Positions 27,091 through 34,523 of a stretch of 64,000 bases of DNA are shown here, piece by piece. A program made the position numbers and the translations under genes. Every line of letters begins with the position of its first letter. Within the stretch, counting starts at the first letter, position 1. The DNA lies in assembly GCF_028368935.1 (NCBI RefSeq), contig NZ_JAQNDK010000006.1, positions 587,001-651,000 of the forward strand, written 5' to 3'. This DNA comes from Sorangium aterium (GTDB lineage: Bacteria > Myxococcota_A > Polyangia > Polyangiales > Polyangiaceae). The notes beneath the pieces are model-generated. The model was not told where the DNA came from, did no database searches, and saw only the letters and a program-made list of their open reading frames with translations.

Positions 27091-28308
27091 TTAAGGGGAT
27101 TTCGTCTCGGCGTCATCGATGTTTCCACGTCGTCGAGGCAACTCCACAGTAAAGGTCGAGCCGACGTCAGGTTCGCTCGCGACGGACACCGTCCCTCCCA
27201 TCGCCCCGACGACCTGCCGCACGATCCACAGCCCGAGGCCGAGCCCGCCGTAGTGCCGCTCCGAGACCGCGCGCTCGAACTGGTTGAAGATGATGGCCTG
27301 CTGGTCGGGCGCGATGCCGATGCCCTGGTCCGTGATCGTGAGCCAGGCGCGTGAATCATTCGCCCATACGGTGATCGTGATCGGACGCCCACGACCGTAC
27401 TTGAGGGCATTCGTGAGGAGGTTGTTCACTACCTGGTCGAGCCGCCTGCGATCCCAGCCGCCCGTGGCGTCGGCGGCGAGCTGGAGGGACATCGAGTTCC
27501 TGGTGAGGTCGTATTTGTGCTGCTCGACCACCTCGCACACGACCTCCGCGAGGTCGACCTCCTGTATCTGAAGCTCGATCCGTCCAGCGGCGATGCGCGA
27601 GACGTCGAGCAGGTCGGAGACGAGCCGCTCCAGGCGATCGATCTGCCGCTCCACGACCGATAGCTTGATGACCAGGCGCTCGGGCGTGAGGCGGTCTGCG
27701 CGCGCGGCGCGCGCCGCGCGCAGCACGCTCTCCACCTCGGCGCGCAGCGGCGTGATCGGCGTCTTGAGCTCATGGGCCGCGACGGCGAGGAAGATCTCTC
27801 GCGCCCTCACGGCCTCTCGCGCCTGCTGGAGCATCACCTCGCGCTCCTCGGCCGCGAGCTTCTGCTCCTCGTAGAGCGCCGAGAGCTGGCGATTCAGCTC
27901 CTCCCTGCGGAGCTCGTGCTCGCGTGTGACGCGCGCGGCTGCCGCCAGCGCCGCCGCCCTGGGGAGCAGCGGAAAGAGCAGGATGGCGGTGCCGACGGAG
28001 GCGATCGCCGTGATGGCCCGGATGGCCCCATCCAGCCAGTACAACGGCTGCCAGATGACCCACACATCCATGAAGTGCGTGAATCCACCGGCAACGATGA
28101 AGGTGCCAAACGCGAGGTACACCCACCGGAAGGGGATGTCCCGGATACGCCGGACCAGATGGGCGAGGGTCAGGGAGATCGAGAGGTAGGCGAAGCCGAT
28201 CGCCAGGTTGGTGATGACCTGCAGCCAGACCATGCCCGGCTGCCAGAAGTAGCAATGGCCATGGGGCATGAATTCCGTCGCGAACAGACTGTGTGGCGAC
28301 TCGAGCAT
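27091..28308 (-). CDS. Sensor histidine kinase with an ethylene-receptor-like three-helix membrane domain
   Basis: 405 residues from the ATG at 28308, which has an AGAGGA ribosome-binding site; a TTG at 28365 would add 19 residues. The N-terminal domain (~14-115) has PHGHCYFWQPG and three membrane helices with the pattern of plant ETR1 (AYLSI in helix 1, FIVAGGFTHFMDVW in helix 2). Relative to ETR1, the copper-ligand His is kept (His78) but the Cys is Gly74, and Asp25 and Pro36 positions are Asn34 and Ser45, so copper/ethylene binding is doubtful. A coiled coil (~125-170) leads to the HisKA box AAHELKTPI (His179) and an ATPase domain with NALKYGRG, DQGIGI and GLGLGLWI motifs. It probably phosphorylates the adjacent receiver protein. 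Confidence 0.88.
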   Translation of the reverse strand: MLESPHSLFATEFMPHGHCYFWQPGMVWLQVITNLAIGFAYLSISLTLAHLVRRIRDIPFRWVYLAFGTFIVAGGFTHFMDVWVIWQPLYWLDGAIRAITAIASVGTAILLFPLLPRAAALAAAARVTREHELRREELNRQLSALYEEQKLAAEEREVMLQQAREAVRAREIFLAVAAHELKTPITPLRAEVESVLRAARAARADRLTPERLVIKLSVVERQIDRLERLVSDLLDVSRIAAGRIELQIQEVDLAEVVCEVVEQHKYDLTRNSMSLQLAADATGGWDRRRLDQVVNNLLTNALKYGRGRPITITVWANDSRAWLTITDQGIGIAPDQQAIIFNQFERAVSERHYGGLGLGLWIVRQVVGAMGGTVSVASEPDVGSTFTVELPRRRGNIDDAETKSP

Positions 28309-28345
28309 AAGATCCTCTGCTGGAGTTTCCGAGGGCTCAGGACGA

Positions 28346-28364
28346 TGTACGAACGTAGTGTACA
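28346..28364. promoter_or_regulatory. Dyad TGTAC-N9-GTACA upstream of the kinase gene
   Basis: Five-bp perfect arms separated by 9 bp, 38-56 bp upstream of the histidine-kinase ATG. The geometry fits a dimeric regulator site, but no cognate regulator is identified. Confidence 0.3.
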
Positions 28365-28549
28365 ATCCTCAGCTGGCGAACAGGACGCGACGCGCGGGGC
28401 TCGTCGGCGGCGCTCTGGGCGCGGGCGCTCTGGGCGAGGCCGAGGCGAGGCGAGGCGAGGCGCGCCGCGGCCAGCGGCGGTGCCGGCAGGACCCGAAGGG
28501 CCGCTGCGGTTCGCGCGCGGTCTCCCGCGTGCTATGCACGCACGCTTCG

Positions 28550-30139
28550 ATGAGTCCCGACCGCGAAGCCGCCGGCGCAGGCCGGCCGTTCACTGCCGCC
28601 GATCTCGACGTTTGCCTCAAGGTGCTCGAGGCCTTGGCCCTCGATCGCGCGGAGCTCGCCTCCATCAGCGCCGAGGACCGCCGCCGGCTTCTCCTGGCCG
28701 CCGGCCGCGTCTCGCGCCCCGAGCGCGCCGAGCAGCGAGAGCTCGCCAGGGCGTTCCGCAAGCGCGACCGGCACGCGCAGAGGTCCGCCGACGCCGCCCT
28801 GCTCGATGCGGTCGGCATCCGCGTCGCCCGCCGAGAGCCGGTGTTCCGCACGCCGGACGCGCTCGCCCCGGTCGCGCCCCCGCTGTCATGGGCCGACCCC
28901 GCCGAGGAGCCCGCGCCGCCGCCCGGGCCCGCCGAGGAGCCCGAGCCGTCGCCCGAGCCCGGCGCGCCGGAGCTCGCGCGGCCGCGCAAGTGTTATGTCT
29001 GCAAGGCCGAGTTCCGCAGGGTCCACTTCTTCTACGACGCGATGTGTGCCGCCTGCGGCGACTTCAACTACGGCAAACGCAGCCAGACCGCTCCGCTCGA
29101 CGGCCGCGTCGCGCTCGTGACGGGCGCCCGCGTCAAGATCGGTTATCAGGCGGCGATCCTGCTCCTCCGCGCCGGCGCGCGGGTGATCGTCACGACCCGC
29201 TTCCCGCACGACGCCGCTCGCCGCTTCTCGGCGGAGCGCGACTTCGACGCCTGGGGATCACGGGTCGCGATCTACGGCCTCGATCTCCGACACACCCCGA
29301 GCGTCGAGCTCTTCACGCGCCACCTCCTCCACACGCTCGACCGGCTCGATTTCATCATCAACAACGCCTGTCAGACCGTGCGGCGACCGCCGGGCTTCTA
29401 CGGCCACCTCATCGAGGGCGAGACCGCGCCCGTCCACACCCTCCCGCAGGGCGCTCAGCCCCCGCTCCGCGAGTACGACGCGCTCCGCGCGTGCGGCACG
29501 CTCCCCCTCGTCGCCGGCGCCGACCCCACCGCGGGCCTGCGCGAGCCCGCCTTGCTCTCCCAGATCCCGGCGCCGGGCGACGAGCGCCTCGACGAGCTGC
29601 TCTTCCCCAAGGGGCGCTACGACGCCGATCTCCAGCAGGTCGATCTCCGGACGCTGAACAGCTGGCGGCTCACGCTCGCCGAGGTCCCGACCGTCGAGAT
29701 GCTCGAGGTGCAGCTCGTCAACGCGGTCGCCCCCTTCGTCCTGAACTCCCGGCTGAAGCCGCTCATGATGCGACGGCCCACGTTCGACAGGCACATCGTC
29801 AACGTCTCGGCGATGGAGGGGCAGTTCTACCGCCGTTACAAGACGGACAGGCACCCTCACACCAACATGGCGAAAGCCGCGCTCAACATGATGACACGCA
29901 CGTCCGCGCCCGATTATGCGAAGGACGGCATCTTCATGAACAGCGTCGATACCGGGTGGGTCACCGACGAGGACCCCGCGGCGCTCGCCGCCCGCAAGCT
30001 CGAGGAGCACGGCTTTCACCCGCCGCTCGATATCGTCGACGGCGCCGCTCGCATCTGCGACCCCATCTTCTCCGGGCTGCTCAGCGGCCAGCACGCGTAC
30101 GGCCAGTTCTTCAAAGACTACATGCCGACCGACTGGTAG
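28550..30139 (+). CDS. SDR-fold protein with a zinc-ribbon-like insertion and non-canonical active site
   Basis: 529 residues from the ATG at 28550; the frame is open upstream, but that part is low-complexity. Residues 1-~100 are helical and 110-140 a Pro/Glu linker. C148-x2-C151 and C166-x2-C169 form a probable zinc knuckle just before the Rossmann domain. The SDR domain starts LDGRVALVTGARVKIGYQ (nucleotide-binding 191-198) and contains IINNACQT (271-275) and VNVSAMEG (Ser420). At the YxxxK position it has T438-N-M-A-K442, so the catalytic Tyr is missing. A ~100-residue insertion (~285-385) separates the cofactor half from the catalytic half. Oxidoreductase activity is therefore uncertain and the substrate is unknown. 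Confidence 0.85.
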   Translation: MSPDREAAGAGRPFTAADLDVCLKVLEALALDRAELASISAEDRRRLLLAAGRVSRPERAEQRELARAFRKRDRHAQRSADAALLDAVGIRVARREPVFRTPDALAPVAPPLSWADPAEEPAPPPGPAEEPEPSPEPGAPELARPRKCYVCKAEFRRVHFFYDAMCAACGDFNYGKRSQTAPLDGRVALVTGARVKIGYQAAILLLRAGARVIVTTRFPHDAARRFSAERDFDAWGSRVAIYGLDLRHTPSVELFTRHLLHTLDRLDFIINNACQTVRRPPGFYGHLIEGETAPVHTLPQGAQPPLREYDALRACGTLPLVAGADPTAGLREPALLSQIPAPGDERLDELLFPKGRYDADLQQVDLRTLNSWRLTLAEVPTVEMLEVQLVNAVAPFVLNSRLKPLMMRRPTFDRHIVNVSAMEGQFYRRYKTDRHPHTNMAKAALNMMTRTSAPDYAKDGIFMNSVDTGWVTDEDPAALAARKLEEHGFHPPLDIVDGAARICDPIFSGLLSGQHAYGQFFKDYMPTDW

Positions 30140-30208
30140 GCGCCGCCCGCGCCCGGCGCGCTGCTCCTTCGTGGGCTGTTGAGGCCGCTCGATCCTGCGG
30201 ATCCTTTC

Positions 30209-30236
30209 TTGACAGCCGAGAGAGCCCGCTGATAAG
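30209..30236 (+). promoter_or_regulatory. Sigma-70-type promoter of the antiporter-regulator operon
   Basis: A consensus TTGACA (-35, 30209-30214) and GATAAG (-10, 30231-30236) are separated by 16 bp, 40 bp upstream of the antiporter ATG. The -35 match is perfect, which is uncommon in such GC-rich DNA. Confidence 0.6.
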
Positions 30237-30275
30237 CGATAACTTAACACTTACCACCAGGAGGGAGCGCTCCCA

Positions 30276-32471
30276 ATGGAGATTCTGATCCACAACTCGC
30301 TGGCCCGCTTCCTCATCCAGGCGTTCCTGATCATCGCCTGCGCGCGGCTCGTGGGCATGGTGGCCCGCCGGATGGAGCAGCCGATGGTCGTCGCCGAGGT
30401 GACGGCGGGCATCCTGCTCGGCCCGTCGCTGTTCGGCTGGCTCTTTCCCGATGCGTCGGCGGTCCTGTTCGCCAAGGAGTCGCTGCCGCTCCTGAAGCTG
30501 GTGAGCGAGGTCGGCCTCATCGTCTTCATGTTCCTCATCGGGCTGGAGCTCGACCCGAAGCTCCTGCGCGGGCGCGGCCACGCCTCGGTCATCATCAGCC
30601 ACACGAGCATCGTCGTGCCGTTCGCGCTGGGCGGGCTGCTCGCGCTCTACCTGTACCCGCGGCTCTCCGACAGCTCCGTCCCGTTCTCGTCGTTCACGCT
30701 GTTCATGGGCGTGGCGATGAGCATCACGGCGTTCCCGGTGCTCGCGCGCATCCTCACCGAGCGGCGCCTGCTGGGAACGAAGGTCGGCGCCCTCACCATC
30801 ACGTGCGCCGCCGTCGACGACGTGACCGCCTGGTGCATCCTCGCGTTCGTCGTCTCGATCGCGCGTGCCACGGGCCTCGTGGGCGCCGTCTGGACCACCG
30901 TCTTCGCCGTCGCCTACATCGCCGGCATGCTGTTCCTTGTCCGCCCCTTCCTCGTCCGGCTCGGCGAGCGCGGCTCCAGCAAGGAAGGGCTCTCGCAGGA
31001 CCTCGTCGCCGTCACGTTCCTCCTGCTCATCGTGTCGAGCTGGATGACCGAGATGATCGGCATCCACCCGCTGTTCGGGGCCTTCATGCTCGGCGCGATC
31101 ATGCCGAAGGGCACCGGCTTCGCGAAGAGCCTCGCCGAGAAGCTCGAGGACTTCGCCGTGGTCTTCCTGCTCCCGCTGTTCTTCGCCTACAGCGGCCTGC
31201 GCACGCACATCGGGCTGCTCAACTCGGCCGACGGCTGGGTGATGTGCGGCCTCATCATCGTGATCGCCTGCCTCGGCAAGTTCGGCGGCAGCGCCGTGGC
31301 CGCCCGCTTCACCGGCCAGAGCTGGCGGGAGGCCAGCGCGCTCGGCATCCTGATGAACACCCGCGGCCTGATGGAGCTCATCGTCCTGAACCTCGGGCTC
31401 GATCTGGGCATCATCTCCCCCAAGCTGTTCACGATGATGGTGCTCATGGCGCTGGTCACCACCTTCATGACCACGCCGCTCCTGCGCTGGATCTACCCGC
31501 CGGAGGAGCTCGCGAAGGAGCTCGCCGACGTGCCGGAGCGCACGCCGCTCCCCGTCGCGGCGGACGTGTTCACCGTGCTCATGTGCGTCTCGTACGAGCG
31601 CTCCGGCCCCGGCATGGTGACGCTCGCGAGCGCGCTCGCGGGCAGCGGACCCGAGGCGAGGCGCCTCTACGCCCTGCGCCTCATCCCGCCGACCGATCGC
31701 GGCTCGTTCTACCTCGACCAAGGGCCCGAGCGGCAGGGGGCGGCCGCGCTGGCGCCGCTCCTGTCGCGGGCCAAGGAGCTGGGCGCCGAGGTCCGGCCGC
31801 TCTCCTTCGTCTCGCCCAAGCCGAGCCACGACATCTGCAACGTCGCCGACGTGAAGCAGGCCGACCTCGTGCTCGTCGGGTGGCACAAGCCGCTGCTCAG
31901 CCAGACGGTGCTCGGCGGCACCGTCTACGAGGTCATGCGCGGCGCCCACACCGACGTCGGCGTGCTCATCGATCGCGGGCTCGCCGCGGTCCGCAAGCTG
32001 CTCGTGCCGTTCCACGGCACGTTGCACGACAGGGCGGCGCTCTCGCTGGCCCGCCGGCTCGCGCAGCAGATCGGCGCCGACGTCACCATCCTCCACGTGG
32101 TCAAGCCGAAGCGCAGGTCCGACGACACGCTCGGCGCGCAGCAGGCGGTCGACGAGGTGTTCGAGGGCGAGGAGGGCGGCGCGCTGCAGAAGTCCAAGGT
32201 GGTGCTCAAGGTGGTCGAGCACGACTCCCCCGCGGACGCGGCCCTCGAGGAGGCGAAGCGCGGCTACGATCTCGTCCTCGTCGGCGTCGGGCCCGAGTGG
32301 GGCCTCGCGCAGCGCCGGTTCGGCATCCGCGCCGAGCACATCATCCAGGGGTGCCCGACCTCGCTGCTCGTCGTGCGCAGCCACGAGCCCGCCACCGCGC
32401 GCGCGCCGGCCCCGGCGCCCGCCCCGCAGATCCTCTCGACCGCCCTCGCGGTCGAGCCCGATCGATCCTGA
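30276..32471 (+). CDS. Kef-type cation:proton antiporter with C-terminal universal-stress-protein domains
   Basis: 731 residues. The membrane domain (~1-400, about 12 helices) belongs to the CPA2/Na_H_exchanger family: AGILLGPSLFG, FMFLIGLELD, FMGVAMSITAFPVLARIL and AAVDDVTAWCIL carry the conserved ion-site Asp pair, and LMNTRGLMELIVLN lies in the late helices. Residues ~415-545 and ~565-705 are two USP-like alpha/beta domains, the second with KLLVPFHGTLHDRAA and ILHVVKP and ending GCPTSLLVVRS. In this family USP domains bind nucleotides and gate transport. K+ or Na+ specificity cannot be told. The ribosome-binding site AGGAGG at ~30259 partly lies in a palindrome. It is followed 4 bp later by an XRE-EIIA gene. 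Confidence 0.92.
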   Translation: MEILIHNSLARFLIQAFLIIACARLVGMVARRMEQPMVVAEVTAGILLGPSLFGWLFPDASAVLFAKESLPLLKLVSEVGLIVFMFLIGLELDPKLLRGRGHASVIISHTSIVVPFALGGLLALYLYPRLSDSSVPFSSFTLFMGVAMSITAFPVLARILTERRLLGTKVGALTITCAAVDDVTAWCILAFVVSIARATGLVGAVWTTVFAVAYIAGMLFLVRPFLVRLGERGSSKEGLSQDLVAVTFLLLIVSSWMTEMIGIHPLFGAFMLGAIMPKGTGFAKSLAEKLEDFAVVFLLPLFFAYSGLRTHIGLLNSADGWVMCGLIIVIACLGKFGGSAVAARFTGQSWREASALGILMNTRGLMELIVLNLGLDLGIISPKLFTMMVLMALVTTFMTTPLLRWIYPPEELAKELADVPERTPLPVAADVFTVLMCVSYERSGPGMVTLASALAGSGPEARRLYALRLIPPTDRGSFYLDQGPERQGAAALAPLLSRAKELGAEVRPLSFVSPKPSHDICNVADVKQADLVLVGWHKPLLSQTVLGGTVYEVMRGAHTDVGVLIDRGLAAVRKLLVPFHGTLHDRAALSLARRLAQQIGADVTILHVVKPKRRSDDTLGAQQAVDEVFEGEEGGALQKSKVVLKVVEHDSPADAALEEAKRGYDLVLVGVGPEWGLAQRRFGIRAEHIIQGCPTSLLVVRSHEPATARAPAPAPAPQILSTALAVEPDRS

Positions 32472-32475
32472 TCCC

Positions 32476-33345
32476 ATGCCAGCGATGTCCGACGCTGACG
32501 GCGCCGCGCGCGCCCGCGCGGTCGCCGAGTTCGGGGCCGCGCTGCGGCTCCTCCGCGTCGAGGCGGGCCTGAGCCTGCGAGCGCTCGCGCACCGCATCGG
32601 CGTCTCCAGCGCCTACCTGAGCCGCGTCGAGCACGGGCACGACGCCATCCCCACGCCCGACCGGCTCACGGCGATCGCGGGCGCGCTCGAGCTCCCGCCG
32701 GCGGTGCTCCTCGAGCTCGGCCACCAGGTCGAGCCGCTCGTCTCGCGCTACCTCGAGCGCGTCCCGTCGGCGAAGGCGCTCTGCGCGGAGCTCGCGCGGC
32801 GCAACCTCAGCGGCCCGCAGCTCGCGCGCGTCAAGGCGTTCATCGACGCCGAGTTCCCGGCGAGCGCGGCCTTCGGGGGGGCGCCCGCGCGGCGGCTCAG
32901 CGGGCTGCTCACGCCCGAGCGCGTCGTGCTGCAGCTCTCGTGCGCGGACATCGAGGACGTCATCGACGTCGCGGCGTCCCGGCTCGCGCCCCCCGGCGGC
33001 GCGCTCGCGGCGAGCGCGCTCGCCCAGGAGATCCTGCGGCGCGAGCTCGAGTCGCCCACGGCGCTCGGCAACGGCGTCGCGGTCCCGCACGCGATCGTCC
33101 CCGGCGCGGGCCAGGCGGCCGTGCTCGCGACGCTGGCCCAGCCGCTCGCGGTGCCGACGCCGGGCGGCGCCCCGCTCCGGCTGTTCGTCGTCCTCGTCTG
33201 CGGCGAGGGGGGACGCGCGCACCTCGAGCTGCTCGCCCAGGCGGCCAGGCTCGCCAGCCTCGGCGCCGCCGACGCGCTGTGCGCCGCGCGCGACCCCGCG
33301 CAGCTCATCGACCAGCTCTCGCAGATCGAAGCGGGCTGCGGCTGA
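32476..33345 (+). CDS. XRE-family helix-turn-helix protein fused to a PTS EIIA (fructose/Ntr-type) domain
   Basis: 289 residues. The N-terminal HTH (~19-80) reads LRLLRVEAGLSLRALAHRIG, then SSAYLSRVEHG, a clear XRE recognition helix. After a helical linker, residues ~140-285 form an EIIA type-2 domain: ESPTALGNGVAVPHA places the phosphorylatable His at 205. Its expression is coupled to the antiporter gene (4-bp spacing). In enteric bacteria the related EIIA-Ntr controls K+ transport, so a phosphorylation-sensitive regulator of the antiporter or its own operon is a reasonable inference. No partner EIIB/EIIC is present; the nearest Enzyme I in the window is the one in DhaM. Confidence 0.85.
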   Translation: MPAMSDADGAARARAVAEFGAALRLLRVEAGLSLRALAHRIGVSSAYLSRVEHGHDAIPTPDRLTAIAGALELPPAVLLELGHQVEPLVSRYLERVPSAKALCAELARRNLSGPQLARVKAFIDAEFPASAAFGGAPARRLSGLLTPERVVLQLSCADIEDVIDVAASRLAPPGGALAASALAQEILRRELESPTALGNGVAVPHAIVPGAGQAAVLATLAQPLAVPTPGGAPLRLFVVLVCGEGGRAHLELLAQAARLASLGAADALCAARDPAQLIDQLSQIEAGCG

Positions 33346-33385
33346 CCGCGGCGGTCCCGCCGCGCGCGGCCGGAGGGGGCCGCCG

Positions 33386-34522
33386 TCACTCGACGCGGAC
33401 GAGGCGCTGCACGACGGACGAGCCTCCGCGCGCGTCGCGCAGGACCGCGGTGATCGTGGCGACGCCCGGCTCGGCCGGCGGGATCCACTTCACGGCGTGA
33501 TCGCCGATGTACCCCTCGTTCGCGTCGCTCACGAGCTTGATGCCCCCATCGAGATCGCCCAGATCGGCGAAGTAATCGACCCAGACGATCTCCTTCAGCG
33601 CCTGCTGCTGCGCGCTGGGATCGTCCTCGGCCACCTCGGGATCGACGATCGCGTCGAGCTCGTAGGCCGCGCACTCGACGAACGGATCCTCCGCGCTGCA
33701 GCCGGCCTCGCGCCGCGCCTCCGCGCTCACGCGGCAGCGCGGGACGGTGGGGATGTCGGCGAAGTCCTCTGGCATGGGCTCGCCGTCGAGCGTGAGCCCC
33801 TGCACCTCCGGGTTCGCGTTCGCGCGACCCCCCTGGAAGGCGTAGATCTGCGTGTAGCCGGGCACGAAGCTGTCCGGGCCGAGCCGGCGCCCGTCCTTGA
33901 AGCACGCGACGGGGAACGTCCCGGCGCGGCCGGTGCCCTGATCCTCCACGAGACCGAGCTCCCCGGTGCAAGCGACGAAGAAGACGTACGCGCTCCCGGA
34001 GGCCGGACCCCCCGTGGCGGGCGCCGTGCGGCCGGTGAGGATGTCGTCGCTGATCGTGATCGTGTACGTGTCCCCGAAGCCGGGGCGCACGCCGTTGAGG
34101 GCGGGCAGCGGGACCGTCGGGTCGCCTCGCTCCACCCACGCCTCGAGCTCCGAGGTGATGCCTTCGAGCTGCGCGTAGCAGCCGTAGTAGTCGTCCCCGA
34201 TCGGGTTCTCGCACCCGCCGAACCAGTAGACCGAGACCGGGCGCGACCCGTCCTCGGGGCCGCCCAGCCCGTCCTGGTAGTGGATCCGGAAGGTGACCTG
34301 GTCTCCGGGGTTGGCGTACGGCTTGTCGGCGACCACCGCGAAGACGCGGAGCCCGCCCACGAGGCTCGGCGGATCGAAACCCGCGACGCACCCCGAGGCG
34401 ATCGCCGGCGACGCGATCGCCGCGAGCGCGAGCGTCCCGAGCACCGCGCGCCGCCACCGGCGCCCGCGGCGCTCGGGACGCTCGCGCTTCGCCGCGCCGT
34501 TCATCGCCTGCGCCCCGCGCAT
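33386..34522 (-). CDS. Exported lipoprotein, partner of a TonB-dependent receptor
   Basis: 378 residues. An Arg-rich N-terminus and hydrophobic segment end at IASGC (Cys45), a lipobox. The mature protein is beta-rich, with a first domain starting LRVFAVVADKPYANPGDQVTF and a last ~60 residues (DHAVKWIPPAEPGVATITAV then RDARGGSSVVQRLVRVE) like an Ig-type fold. It has no known enzymatic motif. It starts 1 bp after the TonB-receptor stop, so translation is probably coupled. By analogy to receptor-lipoprotein pairs in other phyla it could help capture substrate, which is inference. Confidence 0.75.
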   Translation of the reverse strand: MRGAQAMNGAAKRERPERRGRRWRRAVLGTLALAAIASPAIASGCVAGFDPPSLVGGLRVFAVVADKPYANPGDQVTFRIHYQDGLGGPEDGSRPVSVYWFGGCENPIGDDYYGCYAQLEGITSELEAWVERGDPTVPLPALNGVRPGFGDTYTITISDDILTGRTAPATGGPASGSAYVFFVACTGELGLVEDQGTGRAGTFPVACFKDGRRLGPDSFVPGYTQIYAFQGGRANANPEVQGLTLDGEPMPEDFADIPTVPRCRVSAEARREAGCSAEDPFVECAAYELDAIVDPEVAEDDPSAQQQALKEIVWVDYFADLGDLDGGIKLVSDANEGYIGDHAVKWIPPAEPGVATITAVLRDARGGSSVVQRLVRVE

Positions 34523-34523
34523 C

